From: Oscillibacter sp.
Lineage (GTDB): Bacteria; Bacillota; Clostridia; Oscillospirales; Oscillospiraceae
NCBI GenBank assembly: GCA_014799845.1
Contig: JAAVHF010000033.1
Location: 1 to 34,046 of the forward strand
Direction: 5' to 3'
DNA: 34,046 nucleotides
The translations under genes and the position numbers were made by a program. The notes beneath the pieces are model-generated. The model was not told the origin of the DNA. It searched no databases and saw only the letters and a program-made list of their open reading frames with translations. Shown here one piece after another: positions 8,405-15,949 of the stretch; the stretch's first letter is position 1; each line of letters starts with the position of its first letter.

Positions 8405-8623
8405 TCAGATCTCCTTCCCCGTATCATTCAGCCGGAAAATGCCCTCAAAGGAGGCGTTGCAGGCTTTCGCAATGGCGGCTAAATCCTTTTCTGACAGGTT
8501 GTCATTGCGGATTTTCCTGCCAATGTTCTGGCCCGAGGTAGGCGGCTCCATTTTTGCGCCCAGTTCGGCCAAAGTCATTTCCCTTGCCGCTAACAGCATC
8601 TTTACCTTAACTGCCATACTCAT
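8405..8623 (-). CDS. small Cro/C1-type HTH regulator
   Basis: A 72-residue DNA-binding protein of the XRE class that is almost entirely one helix-turn-helix domain. The sequence AVKVKMLLAAREMTLAELGAKM fits helices 1-2, and the SGQNIGRKIRNDNLSEKDLAAIAKAC part fits the recognition helix region. The ending FEGIFRLNDTGKEI is a common tail of small clostridial XRE proteins. I chose the ATG at 8621-8623, which has GGAG about eight bases upstream; a TTG at 8641 would overlap that site. It is divergent from the small acidic-protein gene at 8792, with back-to-back promoters, suggesting it regulates that gene and itself. The target is not shown by sequence alone. Confidence 0.85.
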   Translation of the reverse strand: MSMAVKVKMLLAAREMTLAELGAKMEPPTSGQNIGRKIRNDNLSEKDLAAIAKACNASFEGIFRLNDTGKEI

Positions 8624-8654
8624 GATGTTTTCTCCAATCAACGTCTTTGATGAT

Positions 8655-8683
8655 AATATAAATGAAAATATTTAAAAAATCAA
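8655..8683 (-). promoter_or_regulatory. promoter of the small XRE gene
   Basis: On the minus strand TTGATT, 17-base spacer, TATATT. It lies 32 bases ahead of the start. The surrounding sequence is strikingly AT-rich compared with the rest of the window. Confidence 0.7.
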
Positions 8684-8703
8684 CAAAAATGTTTCTTTGC
8701 ATA

Positions 8704-8732
8704 TTGACAAAAAGTAAAAATGGGGATATAGT
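8704..8732 (+). promoter_or_regulatory. promoter of the small acidic-protein gene
   Basis: TTGACA (8704-8709), 17-base spacer, TATAGT (8727-8732). Only 20 bases separate it from the divergent XRE promoter, so one operator could control both. Confidence 0.8.
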
Positions 8733-8791
8733 TGCCTTTAGACAGTTCAAAAAACAACATATTTGTTTCGAAAGAAATTGGAGGTATTACT

Positions 8792-9097
8792 ATGACCGAC
8801 ACGCCGACCCTGCTGGAAAAAACCAGCCTGAAGGTCTTGGGACAATTTTTGCTGAGCACGGAGTTCACCTGCGACTGTACTTCCGAAAGCAGTTTGACGG
8901 AGGAAGGGCAGCTTGCCAAGTTGAAGGATGACCTGGAAATCACTCTCCGGCATGGGGACGATGCCCTGCGCCGGGAAGCCCGCGCGGTGGTAGAGGAGGC
9001 GTGGGAGCGGGGAGAAATGGCCGGTTTTCTGTCCGGGATGCGGGCGGGGGCCCGCTTGATCCTCTCTCTGACCGGGGAGGGTGAGATCCTGATTTGA
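8792..9097 (+). CDS. small acidic protein of unknown function
   Basis: A 101-residue protein I do not recognise by name. It has no membrane segment or signal peptide. The first half has a cysteine pair (CDC) and a serine/glutamate-rich stretch. The second half is predicted helical, rich in glutamate and arginine, and ends with the pattern GEMAGFLSGMRAGARLILSL, a shape I associate with small clostridial accessory or phage-derived proteins. ATG 8792 is supported by GGAGGT at 8780-8785; an upstream TTG at 8732 is excluded because it overlaps the promoter. It is divergently transcribed from the XRE regulator, which probably controls it. The pair may be a toxin-antitoxin-like or phage-remnant module; that is speculation. 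Confidence 0.75.
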   Translation: MTDTPTLLEKTSLKVLGQFLLSTEFTCDCTSESSLTEEGQLAKLKDDLEITLRHGDDALRREARAVVEEAWERGEMAGFLSGMRAGARLILSLTGEGEILI

Positions 9098-9189
9098 TAC
9101 TTTTGTCGAAATTTCTGGAAAATTGTTACCACTGTCCAAAATTTGTAGCCGTTTCGTAAGCTCCATGAAACGACTTTGAGGCTTTTTTG

Positions 9190-9198
9190 TGGTATGAT
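9190..9198 (+). promoter_or_regulatory. possible extended -10 promoter element
   Basis: TGGTATGAT upstream of the gene at 9262 is an extended -10 (TGn-TATGAT). A matching -35 is weak. Ribosome binding site AAGGAGGT follows at 9243-9250. Confidence 0.45.
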
Positions 9199-9261
9199 GT
9201 CCATTGTAGACCTGAAAGAGCGGCATAAGCAGTACACCGTAAAAGGAGGTATATAGAAAAT

Positions 9262-10236
9262 ATGTGGGAAAAATTGAAAGCACTGAGCACAGGGGCAAAG
9301 GCCGGTATTGCCGGCGGCGTGGCGCTGCTGGCGGCGGCGGGCATCGGCCTGGGTATCTGGCAGCCCTGGAACCAGCCCGAGGACGTGCCCGATCAGCCGG
9401 ATACCGTCCAGCAGGAACCGGCCCAGCCGGAGAAGAAGCCCGAAAAGGGCCTGAGCCTGACGGTCGGCGGAGAAAAAATCCCCTGCGTCCTCTATGAGGG
9501 GGCCGGCTGGAGCATCTACGTCCCGGAATCCTGGACTACCGAGAAGATGGGGGAAAACGGCGGGCTGTTCTCCTCCGGGGACGGCGCGCAGATGTCGGTG
9601 CGTTTCGAGCCGGGCAGCAATTACAGCGGTACCTTCGTCAATCTCTCCGACAGCGGCAACGGCCGTCTCCTGCAATTCTATCAGGGCGCCGGCGAGGGCA
9701 GTCCGGTGGCGGAGGGCAGCGCCCCCCAGAGCATGTGGAACCAGTACAACAGGCTGTTCATCGCCATGGCCCGGACCCTGACGGTGGGAGATGAAAAACC
9801 CTTCGCGGAGAGCTATATCATCCCGCAGGAGCCCGACTGGCAGGAGGCCGAGGGTATGACCATCCTGTTCCTGGACAAGGACGGCTTCGTTGTGGACGAC
9901 AAGGCCCAGGAGGCCATTGAGACCTACATGCAGGGCTGGCCCACAGAGGACCGGGAGATCTACACCGGCCAGTACCGGATCAACGCCCTGGAGTGGGCCA
10001 GCAGCTACACGGGCCTCACCAAGGACGGCTACGTGGACGTATTCCGCGCCGACGTCCAGTACCGCGTCAAAGAGGGCGCAGCCCCCGAGGGCGTGACCGT
10101 CGTGAACAGCTGGGCCGGCCTGGAGGACGACGTCTATCTTGCCATCTTCCACGACGGCGGCGCAGTCAACAAGACCCAGGGCGTGGTCACCAGCCTGGAA
10201 AACGGCTGGATCGGTTTTGCTTCGGAGATTGCGTAA
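9262..10236 (+). CDS. membrane-anchored exported protein of unknown function
   Basis: A 324-residue protein with a short cytoplasmic N-terminus, one membrane anchor (about 14-34, alanine/glycine-rich), a proline/glutamate-rich linker (about 37-65) and an extracytoplasmic region. The first outer part (about 68-175) has the pattern GWSIYVPESW with a later VRFEPGSNYSG, which resembles domains found in other anchored clostridial proteins. The second part (about 205-320) has KAQEAIETYMQGWPTEDREIY and a VDVFRADVQYRV strand and may be a small alpha+beta domain. I cannot name a function. AAGGAGGT at 9243-9250 supports the ATG, though the spacing of 11 is long. It stands alone and converges on the SLH gene. 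Confidence 0.75.
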   Translation: MWEKLKALSTGAKAGIAGGVALLAAAGIGLGIWQPWNQPEDVPDQPDTVQQEPAQPEKKPEKGLSLTVGGEKIPCVLYEGAGWSIYVPESWTTEKMGENGGLFSSGDGAQMSVRFEPGSNYSGTFVNLSDSGNGRLLQFYQGAGEGSPVAEGSAPQSMWNQYNRLFIAMARTLTVGDEKPFAESYIIPQEPDWQEAEGMTILFLDKDGFVVDDKAQEAIETYMQGWPTEDREIYTGQYRINALEWASSYTGLTKDGYVDVFRADVQYRVKEGAAPEGVTVVNSWAGLEDDVYLAIFHDGGAVNKTQGVVTSLENGWIGFASEIA

Positions 10237-10263
10237 TACATAGACCCTCCCATACAATCACAA

Positions 10264-10300
10264 AAATCCCGCCGCAGAATGCTCCGCGGCGGGATTTCCT
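10264..10300. terminator. bidirectional terminator between 9262 gene and SLH gene
   Basis: A 12-bp perfect stem (AAATCCCGCCGC with its complement) and a 10-base loop. The minus-strand side is followed by five T residues, and the plus-strand side by CCTTGTT. Confidence 0.85.
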
Positions 10301-10317
10301 TGTTCCATTGGAACGGC

Positions 10318-13107
10318 TCAGCCGGCCGTGCCGTTTACATTTCCGGTCTGGACGTAGTTCATCATCCGCCAGATGATGGCGGCGAACTCTCTTCTGCGGA
10401 TCCCCATGGTTCCCATATAGACCATGGTCTTGGTGGCGGTGTCCTCGGAGCCCTCAATGATGCGCGTGTTGTACAGCGCCATCACATAGGGGGCGGAGGT
10501 ATCGGTGGGCTTCATATCGGAGAAGGGCGAGGTGGTGACCGCTACGGGCATCAGCTTCATGGCCCTGGCGGCGATCTCCGCGATGACATAGCGGCTGACC
10601 AGCCGGTTCAGGTCCTCCGATACGCCGGTGGGCAGCAGGTTGTCCGCCTTGGCCTGATCCAGGAAGGGCTTGGCCCAGTTGGAGCCGGTGCCGGAGATGT
10701 CCGGATACCCCGCCGCAATCATGATCATTTTCAGCGCCTGCCCCAGGCTCACGCCCTCGCTGGGACGGAAGGTGCCGTCCTCATATCCGCCCAGAATGCC
10801 GTTGGTGGCCAGATCGGTGACATAGGTGTAATACCACTCCGTCGCGGGTACGTCCGGGAAGGTCTTGATGGGCCGGGTGGTGGTCCCGGGATTCGCGGCA
10901 GTGGAGGCGGTAACGGTGATCTGCACGGTTCCGGTCACCCTGGTCCCGTTGACGTCCAGCGCGGTAAAGGGGATGGTCACAACGCCCTTGGTTCCGGCGG
11001 CGGGGACGAAGGTCACGTTATTCATGCTGTTGGCCCCGGTGATGGCCGTGGAGGAGACGCTGAACCAGCTGCTGCTGTTGGTGATCGCCGTGCCTGCCGC
11101 CGTGGCGGTCCGTCCATAGTAGAGGACGCCCGACGCCGCGGCCGGCGGGGTAAAGGACACCAGGCTCAGCTTGGCGGCGGACGCGCCGGGCAGCGTCTCA
11201 AAGTCGCTGGACTTGAAAGCCACGCCTGCCGAGGCGGAATCATACTTCACCACCAGGCCGGTGGCCGTAGGCGTTCCCGTCCCCGTCCCGGAGGAAGTGA
11301 AGGTGATCTTCCCCGCGTAGAGGAAATCTCCCTGGGCGCTGCTGGCCACGTAGCGCACGGACTCCGAGGCGGCGTTGCCGGGGACGTAAGTAAGGCTGCT
11401 GACCGTCTCGCCGGCGCCGGTGCCGCAGGAGAAGGCGCGGCCGCTGATGGTGGCGTCCGTCAGCAGGGTGCCCGGCCTGGCGGCGGTGCGTCCTACGTAC
11501 AGGCTGCCGCTGGCCGGCGTCTCTACCAGCTGGATGTAGAAATTGGTCCCCGCCGTACCGGTAGCGGACTGGTACGCCTTCTGGAAGTCCGCGGCGGTCA
11601 GCGCCGCCTCACCGGCGCCGGCGGATACCGTAAAGTCCGCCGTGCGGCCGCTGGCGTTGAGGAAGATGTACAGCACGCCCTGACGGCTGACCGTCCGCCC
11701 CCCTCTGCTGCCGTGGGCGGTGAAATCCAGGGTCACATAGTTATTCTGCGTCACGCCGGGGACGAAGGCCACCGAATCGATGCCGAACTGTCCCACGCCC
11801 GGCTTCACATAGAGCAGATCGTTGAGCCACAGCTGCTCGCCGGGCACCGTCGGGGAAGCGTAGCCGATGTACATTGCCCCCTCAATGGTGGTGGGCAGCT
11901 TGTCAAAGGTGATGTAATCCAGGGTGCCGCCGGAGCTGACTCTGGACCAGAACGCCTGGAAATCCTCAGCGTCCAGGGTGACGGCGGCATTTCTGGCGGT
12001 GGCGTACACCACGTCCATATCGCCGGTATACTGCTGCACCGTAATGGTCAGCACGCCGGCATAGCGCTCCCCCGCGGTATCAAAGGCCGTAAAGCTTACG
12101 GTGAACTCCCCCGCCGTATCGCCGGGCACGAACTCCACGTTGTCCAGCAGATTGCCCGTGCCGCCGAAGTAAAACTGCGCGGAGGTGTTGGTCACGTTCT
12201 TCAGCCTGCCGGGGCCCTCCTCGGGCTGCTGGCCGAAGACCACATGGCTGGGGCTGGCGTTCCGTCCGCAGACAGAAAGCACCTGAGCATAGATCTGGCT
12301 GGAGACCGGCTCAGAGGACCACCCATCGCTGTCGCCCAGACGCAAAGCGGCGTCCTGGGTGGAAACAATGGCGCTGGCGGTGATGAGCTCATCCACCTGG
12401 AGGGTGATATTGCAGGTCCTGGTCACTGGCTGGCGGGACAGGGTCCCCTTCGGCACCGCCGAGACGATCAGGGTATAGTAATAGATCCCCGTCTTGCTGT
12501 ATACGGAGCTGGGCAGGGGGTACTCAGCCCCTTCGCCCACCTGCTTGTTCTGGTAGAACCAGAGGTAGCTCAGCTCGTAGTCCGCGGTGACGTTGGCGGT
12601 GCCCAGGGTCAGCTTCACCTCTCCGGCGGTCAGCTTCGCGTTGGGATCGCCCAGGGCGGCCAGGGCCGTCCGGGTCTCCGGCAGATTCATGCTCACCTGG
12701 CTGTAGTTCAGCGCCCCGCACTTTTCGCATACGCCCTTGGCGTTGTAGAAGTTGGTGTGGGCCTCCGGACCCATGACGGCGTCGTCATACCGGCACGCGC
12801 CGGAGTGGGTCCCGTCCAGGTTGTCGGTATAAATAAAATCATGGTTGCCGGCATTGATGCGCGTCTCGATCAGCTGCGGCTGGCCCTGGGCGTTGCAGCC
12901 CTGCCGGGTGCAGACGTACCGCTCCACGCCGGTCTCATGGCAGTTGGCCTCCTTCACCACCGTCATGGTACAATAGCCCGTCAGCCCGCAGGCCGGGCAC
13001 CGGGCCTGCACGGCGGCAGCAGCCGCCGCCACAGGGGTCATCGTCAGCGCCATGACCAGCGCCAGCAGGGCGGCCAGGGGCCTTGTCAGGATCTTTCTTT
13101 TTTTCAT
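10318..13107 (-). CDS. secreted SLH-domain surface protein with four internal repeats
   Basis: A 929-residue surface protein. Residues 1-31 form a signal peptide (MKKRKILTRPLAALLALVMA then an alanine-rich cleavage region). Residues 37-132 carry several cysteines, including CPAC (37-40) and CEKC (127-130) and a DNLDGTHSGAC segment, a cysteine/histidine motif common in clostridial surface proteins. Four related beta-rich repeats follow at about 245-358, 362-484, 490-605 and 615-733; shared marks are YxGxTA-type strands, FVPG/YVPG, and a closing GxVxITV strand. Three SLH motifs (about 748-800, 806-858, 862-918) should bind secondary cell-wall polymer. The minus-strand ATG has AAGGAGG 11 bases upstream. 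It stands alone as a unit. A long plus-strand frame over the same DNA is a shadow. Confidence 0.9.
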   Translation of the reverse strand: MKKRKILTRPLAALLALVMALTMTPVAAAAAAVQARCPACGLTGYCTMTVVKEANCHETGVERYVCTRQGCNAQGQPQLIETRINAGNHDFIYTDNLDGTHSGACRYDDAVMGPEAHTNFYNAKGVCEKCGALNYSQVSMNLPETRTALAALGDPNAKLTAGEVKLTLGTANVTADYELSYLWFYQNKQVGEGAEYPLPSSVYSKTGIYYYTLIVSAVPKGTLSRQPVTRTCNITLQVDELITASAIVSTQDAALRLGDSDGWSSEPVSSQIYAQVLSVCGRNASPSHVVFGQQPEEGPGRLKNVTNTSAQFYFGGTGNLLDNVEFVPGDTAGEFTVSFTAFDTAGERYAGVLTITVQQYTGDMDVVYATARNAAVTLDAEDFQAFWSRVSSGGTLDYITFDKLPTTIEGAMYIGYASPTVPGEQLWLNDLLYVKPGVGQFGIDSVAFVPGVTQNNYVTLDFTAHGSRGGRTVSRQGVLYIFLNASGRTADFTVSAGAGEAALTAADFQKAYQSATGTAGTNFYIQLVETPASGSLYVGRTAARPGTLLTDATISGRAFSCGTGAGETVSSLTYVPGNAASESVRYVASSAQGDFLYAGKITFTSSGTGTGTPTATGLVVKYDSASAGVAFKSSDFETLPGASAAKLSLVSFTPPAAASGVLYYGRTATAAGTAITNSSSWFSVSSTAITGANSMNNVTFVPAAGTKGVVTIPFTALDVNGTRVTGTVQITVTASTAANPGTTTRPIKTFPDVPATEWYYTYVTDLATNGILGGYEDGTFRPSEGVSLGQALKMIMIAAGYPDISGTGSNWAKPFLDQAKADNLLPTGVSEDLNRLVSRYVIAEIAARAMKLMPVAVTTSPFSDMKPTDTSAPYVMALYNTRIIEGSEDTATKTMVYMGTMGIRRREFAAIIWRMMNYVQTGNVNGTAG

Positions 13108-13169
13108 TATGTTCCATTCCTCCTTCGGATCAGGTGGGACAGGCGCGTCCGTCCGCTATAAACAGAACC

Positions 13170-13198
13170 ATTATACCACAGCCCGTCCCAAAAAACTG
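13170..13198 (-). promoter_or_regulatory. promoter of the SLH-protein gene
   Basis: On the minus strand TATAAT with an upstream TGG forms an extended -10. The -35 at 17 bases is CAGTTT, a weak match. Confidence 0.6.
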
Positions 13199-13260
13199 TT
13201 ACAATTTAGCAACAAGGCTTAAATATTTTATAAGCGCAGTATAACATATGTAAAAAGCTA

Positions 13261-13289
13261 TTGCAATCCCGGAAAAAAATGAGTATGAT
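13261..13289 (+). promoter_or_regulatory. promoter of the AI-2E-family permease gene
   Basis: TTGCAA (13261-13266), 17-base spacer, TATGAT (13284-13289), 36 bases ahead of the start. Confidence 0.75.
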
Positions 13290-13324
13290 GGAAGCATCAT
13301 CCATCAAGGAGGCGGCATCAGCGG

Positions 13325-14587
13325 ATGAAAAAAGACAACCATTATTTTGCCTGGGGCCTGACGGCGGTATGTGTGGTATGCGCCATTATGCTGATCTATG
13401 ACCTGATTTTCAGGGACAGCATTGTTATGGCCTATACGGAGAAGCTGATGGGTATATTGGCGCCCATCCTCTACGGCTGCGCCATCGCCTATCTGCTTGC
13501 GCCCATTGTCAACTGGTTCGAGCGAATCATCTTCCGCCGCGCGGGAAAGCGGCCGGCGAAGGGCGTCCGGGCCGTCAGCGTCGTGCTGACCTGGTTAGCG
13601 GTCTTCGCGCTGCTGTACGCCCTGATGCGGGTGCTGCTGCCGGAGCTGTACAAAAGCGTGCTGCAGCTGGCCAGCAATGCCAAGACCTACTATATCACCA
13701 TTGAGGGATGGGTGCTGCGCCTGCTGGAAAACAACCCGGATCTGGCCCGGCAGGTGGAGGACGTGCTGAACGAATACTACGAGGACATTTTCCTGAACCA
13801 GCACTACCAGGAGGCCCTGGTCTGGGTGAAGGACCATCTGCTGCCCCAGCTCCAGACGGCGGTGCAGGCCGTTACCGGCGGCGTGGTGGGCGTGCTGGTG
13901 TTCTTCAAGAACCTGCTCATGGGGGTCATGGTGTCCATGTACCTGCTGGTCGCCAAGGAAAATTTTGCCGCCGCGAGCTGCAAGCTCTGCTACACCCTGC
14001 TGCCGGAGGACCGGGCCGCGTGGCTCATCCGCGGGGTCAAGGCTACGGACCGCATCTTCTCCGGGTTCGTCCGGGGGAAGGTGCTGGACTCCCTGATCAT
14101 CGGGATCATCTGCTTCATCTGCTCCAGCATCCTGGACTTCCCCTACGCCCCGCTGGTCAGCGTGGTGGTAGGCGTAACCAACATCATCCCCTTCTTCGGT
14201 CCCTTCCTGGGGGCCATCCCCAGCGCGTTCCTGATCCTGCTGGCCAGTCCCATCAAGTGCCTGTACTTCATTATCTTTATCCTGGCCCTCCAGCAGTTTG
14301 ACGGAAACATCCTGGGCCCCAAGATCCTGGGCAACAGCACGGGCATCTCCGGTTTCTGGGTGATCGTGGCCATCCTGGTGGGCGGCGGCCTTTGGGGCGT
14401 GGCGGGCATGTTCCTGGGCGTGCCCATCTGCGCCTGCATCTACGCGGGTGTCCGGGCCTTCTCCGGCTACCGTCTGAAAAAGAAGGGCCTTCCGGTTTCC
14501 GTTTCCAGCTACGCCACCCATAAGCCCGTCTGGCCGGAGGATGAGACGGAGCATCCCCCGGAAAAGGAGAAGGCAGGCAAGGCATAG
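13325..14587 (+). CDS. AI-2E-family (PerM-like) membrane transporter
   Basis: A 420-residue polytopic membrane protein. Hydrophobic segments lie at about 9-28, 41-65, 84-104, 195-212, 253-275, 279-300, 305-325 and 335-375. The central soluble region (about 110-190) and the GSxxGISGFWVIVAILVGGGLWGVAGMFLGVP ending are hallmarks of the AI-2E/PerM family; the PFFGPFLGAIPSA segment is the conserved family motif. Members export or import varied small molecules; the name comes from one E. coli member and does not show quorum sensing here. AAGGAGG at 13306-13312 precedes the ATG by 12 bases, which is long but the only sensible choice. The tail is charged and cytoplasmic. Confidence 0.92.
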   Translation: MKKDNHYFAWGLTAVCVVCAIMLIYDLIFRDSIVMAYTEKLMGILAPILYGCAIAYLLAPIVNWFERIIFRRAGKRPAKGVRAVSVVLTWLAVFALLYALMRVLLPELYKSVLQLASNAKTYYITIEGWVLRLLENNPDLARQVEDVLNEYYEDIFLNQHYQEALVWVKDHLLPQLQTAVQAVTGGVVGVLVFFKNLLMGVMVSMYLLVAKENFAAASCKLCYTLLPEDRAAWLIRGVKATDRIFSGFVRGKVLDSLIIGIICFICSSILDFPYAPLVSVVVGVTNIIPFFGPFLGAIPSAFLILLASPIKCLYFIIFILALQQFDGNILGPKILGNSTGISGFWVIVAILVGGGLWGVAGMFLGVPICACIYAGVRAFSGYRLKKKGLPVSVSSYATHKPVWPEDETEHPPEKEKAGKA

Positions 14588-14598
14588 AAATTGGCAAC

Positions 14599-14634
14599 TA
14601 TAACCTCTTGGCAAATAATTGCCAAGAGGTTATA
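14599..14634. repeat. perfect 16-bp inverted repeat overlapping a promoter
   Basis: A 16-bp perfect inverted repeat with loop ATAA begins 12 bases after the permease stop. There is no T-run after it. The core half-site TTGGCAA also occurs at 14591-14597. CTGTATACAG, a 10-base palindrome, follows directly at 14635-14644. A promoter is embedded in it on the plus strand. Confidence 0.85.
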
Positions 14635-14636
14635 CT
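14608..14636 (+). promoter_or_regulatory. promoter of the DUF3810 gene embedded in the inverted repeat
   Basis: TTGGCA (14608-14613), 17-base spacer, TATACT (14631-14636). By symmetry the minus strand also has TTGGCA, 17 bases, TATAGT. The inverted repeat could therefore be an operator or a divergent promoter. Confidence 0.6.
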
Positions 14637-14681
14637 GTATACAGAAGCAGAAAACAACCTGACGCGGGAATGGGAGGCGGC

Positions 14682-15761
14682 ATGACGGCATTTCTGAAAC
14701 GGCATAAGGCGGTACATATCTGGCTGCTGTGCGATCTTGTCCTGTTTGGCCTGTACTGGTGGGCGGTCAGCTCCAGGCAGTCGGCCAACGTGTTTTCCGG
14801 GTTTACCCAGCATCTCAAGGACGGCTATGCCGGCCTGTGGTACATATTCCCCTTTTCGGTGGTGGAGTGGTTCTATGCGGCCTTTATTCTGGGGATGCTG
14901 GCCTGGCTGGCGGTGCTGCTGCACCGTCTGCGCACCTGGCGGGGCCGCCGGTTCCACGGGGCCTACGGCTGCATCCTGGGCATGGCCTGCCTGGCCCTGA
15001 CGGCCTCCGCCATTTACTGCCTGGGCTGGGGCGTCAACTACTACGCCGACGGCTTTCAGGAGAAGAGCGGCGTCTGCGCCCGGCCGGTGACGGCCGACGA
15101 GCTGGAGCGGGTCACGCTCTATTTCACGGAAAAGCTGGCCGATACGGCAGGCCAGATCCCCCGGGATGAGCAGAATGTCTTTGCCGTTCCTCAGGAGGAG
15201 ATTTTTGCCGCCAGTCCCCACATCTATGACAATCTCTCCCGGGAGTTCCCGTTTCTGGCCCGGACGGACCGCGTCCCGAAGAAAATGTTTTTCTCCCGCC
15301 TTTTCAGCGCCATGAATTTCACCGGCTTTTACAGCCCCTACACGGGGGAATCCAATCTGAATATCGACAGCCCTTCCTGCCTCCTCCCCGCCAACATCAC
15401 CCACGAGCTGGCCCACCAGCGGGGGATCGCCTCCGAGCAGGAGTGCAATTTTTTGGCCATCGCTGCCGCGACGGCCTCCGATAACATTGTTTATCAGTAT
15501 TCCGGTTACCTGATGGGATATATTCAGCTGTCCAACGCCCTTTACCGGGCGGATTATGACCGCTGGGCGGCGGTCCGCGCCCTCCTGCCGGAGTCCGTTT
15601 TAGCGGATTTGCGCTATCACAGCGCGTACTGGTCGCAGTTTGAGGGGCTTACCGCCCAGGTAAGTACCAAAATCTACGATTCGTCTCTGAAATCCTATGG
15701 GCAGGCGGATGGGATCCAATCCTATGGGACGGTGGTGGATCTGCTGGTAGCATATTATTGA
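14682..15761 (+). CDS. DUF3810 membrane metalloprotein
   Basis: A 359-residue protein of the DUF3810 family. Three membrane segments occur in the first 125 residues (about 10-27, 48-80, 98-115), then an extracytoplasmic domain. The zinc-peptidase motif HELAH is in NITHELAHQRGIASEQECNF, and the following glutamates could supply the third ligand, as in other membrane-linked gluzincin-like proteins. The function is not established. I chose ATG 14682, with GGGAGG four bases upstream; ATG 14670 is an alternative. In this start choice the protein begins MTAFLKRHKAVHIW, directly before the first membrane helix. No terminator was found at its 3' end. Confidence 0.85.
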   Translation: MTAFLKRHKAVHIWLLCDLVLFGLYWWAVSSRQSANVFSGFTQHLKDGYAGLWYIFPFSVVEWFYAAFILGMLAWLAVLLHRLRTWRGRRFHGAYGCILGMACLALTASAIYCLGWGVNYYADGFQEKSGVCARPVTADELERVTLYFTEKLADTAGQIPRDEQNVFAVPQEEIFAASPHIYDNLSREFPFLARTDRVPKKMFFSRLFSAMNFTGFYSPYTGESNLNIDSPSCLLPANITHELAHQRGIASEQECNFLAIAAATASDNIVYQYSGYLMGYIQLSNALYRADYDRWAAVRALLPESVLADLRYHSAYWSQFEGLTAQVSTKIYDSSLKSYGQADGIQSYGTVVDLLVAYY

Positions 15762-15793
15762 TCTTTGCCGCCGCTGCGCGGCAAAAGGGAAAT

Positions 15794-15934
15794 GTTTCGT
15801 TACGAAACCTCCGGGAGCTTCGCGCCCCCGTAGGGCCGCCTGCGGCGCTTTTAGCGCTGCGGCTGGCCTACGGCCAGCCCACGGGCAAGGCGCGAATCTG
15901 AAATAAGATGAAAGCAGGGCCGCCGTACGGCGGC
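15794..15934. repeat. GC-rich nested palindromic region
   Basis: The gap between the DUF3810 gene and trmO holds GTTTCG-TTA-CGAAAC (15794-15808), a long stem with TTCGCGCC (15819-15826) and GGCGCGAA (15889-15896) as outer arms, inner hairpins including GGCTGGCC (15861-15868) with GGCCAGCC (15872-15879), and the 16-bp palindrome GCCGCCGTACGGCGGC (15919-15934). The segment 15824-15847 matches 234-257 with one difference. It looks like a REP-type or dispersed extragenic element. Confidence 0.7.
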
Positions 15935-15949
15935 AGAGAGGGAACTGCC

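Noticed and set aside
10279-13161. 960-codon plus-strand open frame
   Set aside because: It is the exact shadow of the SLH-protein gene, with glycine/histidine/arginine-rich translation and no domain; high third-position GC keeps it open.
13325-14587. Quorum-sensing role for the AI-2E-family permease
   Set aside because: The family name is historical; there is no luxS or lsr gene in the window and family members move diverse substrates.
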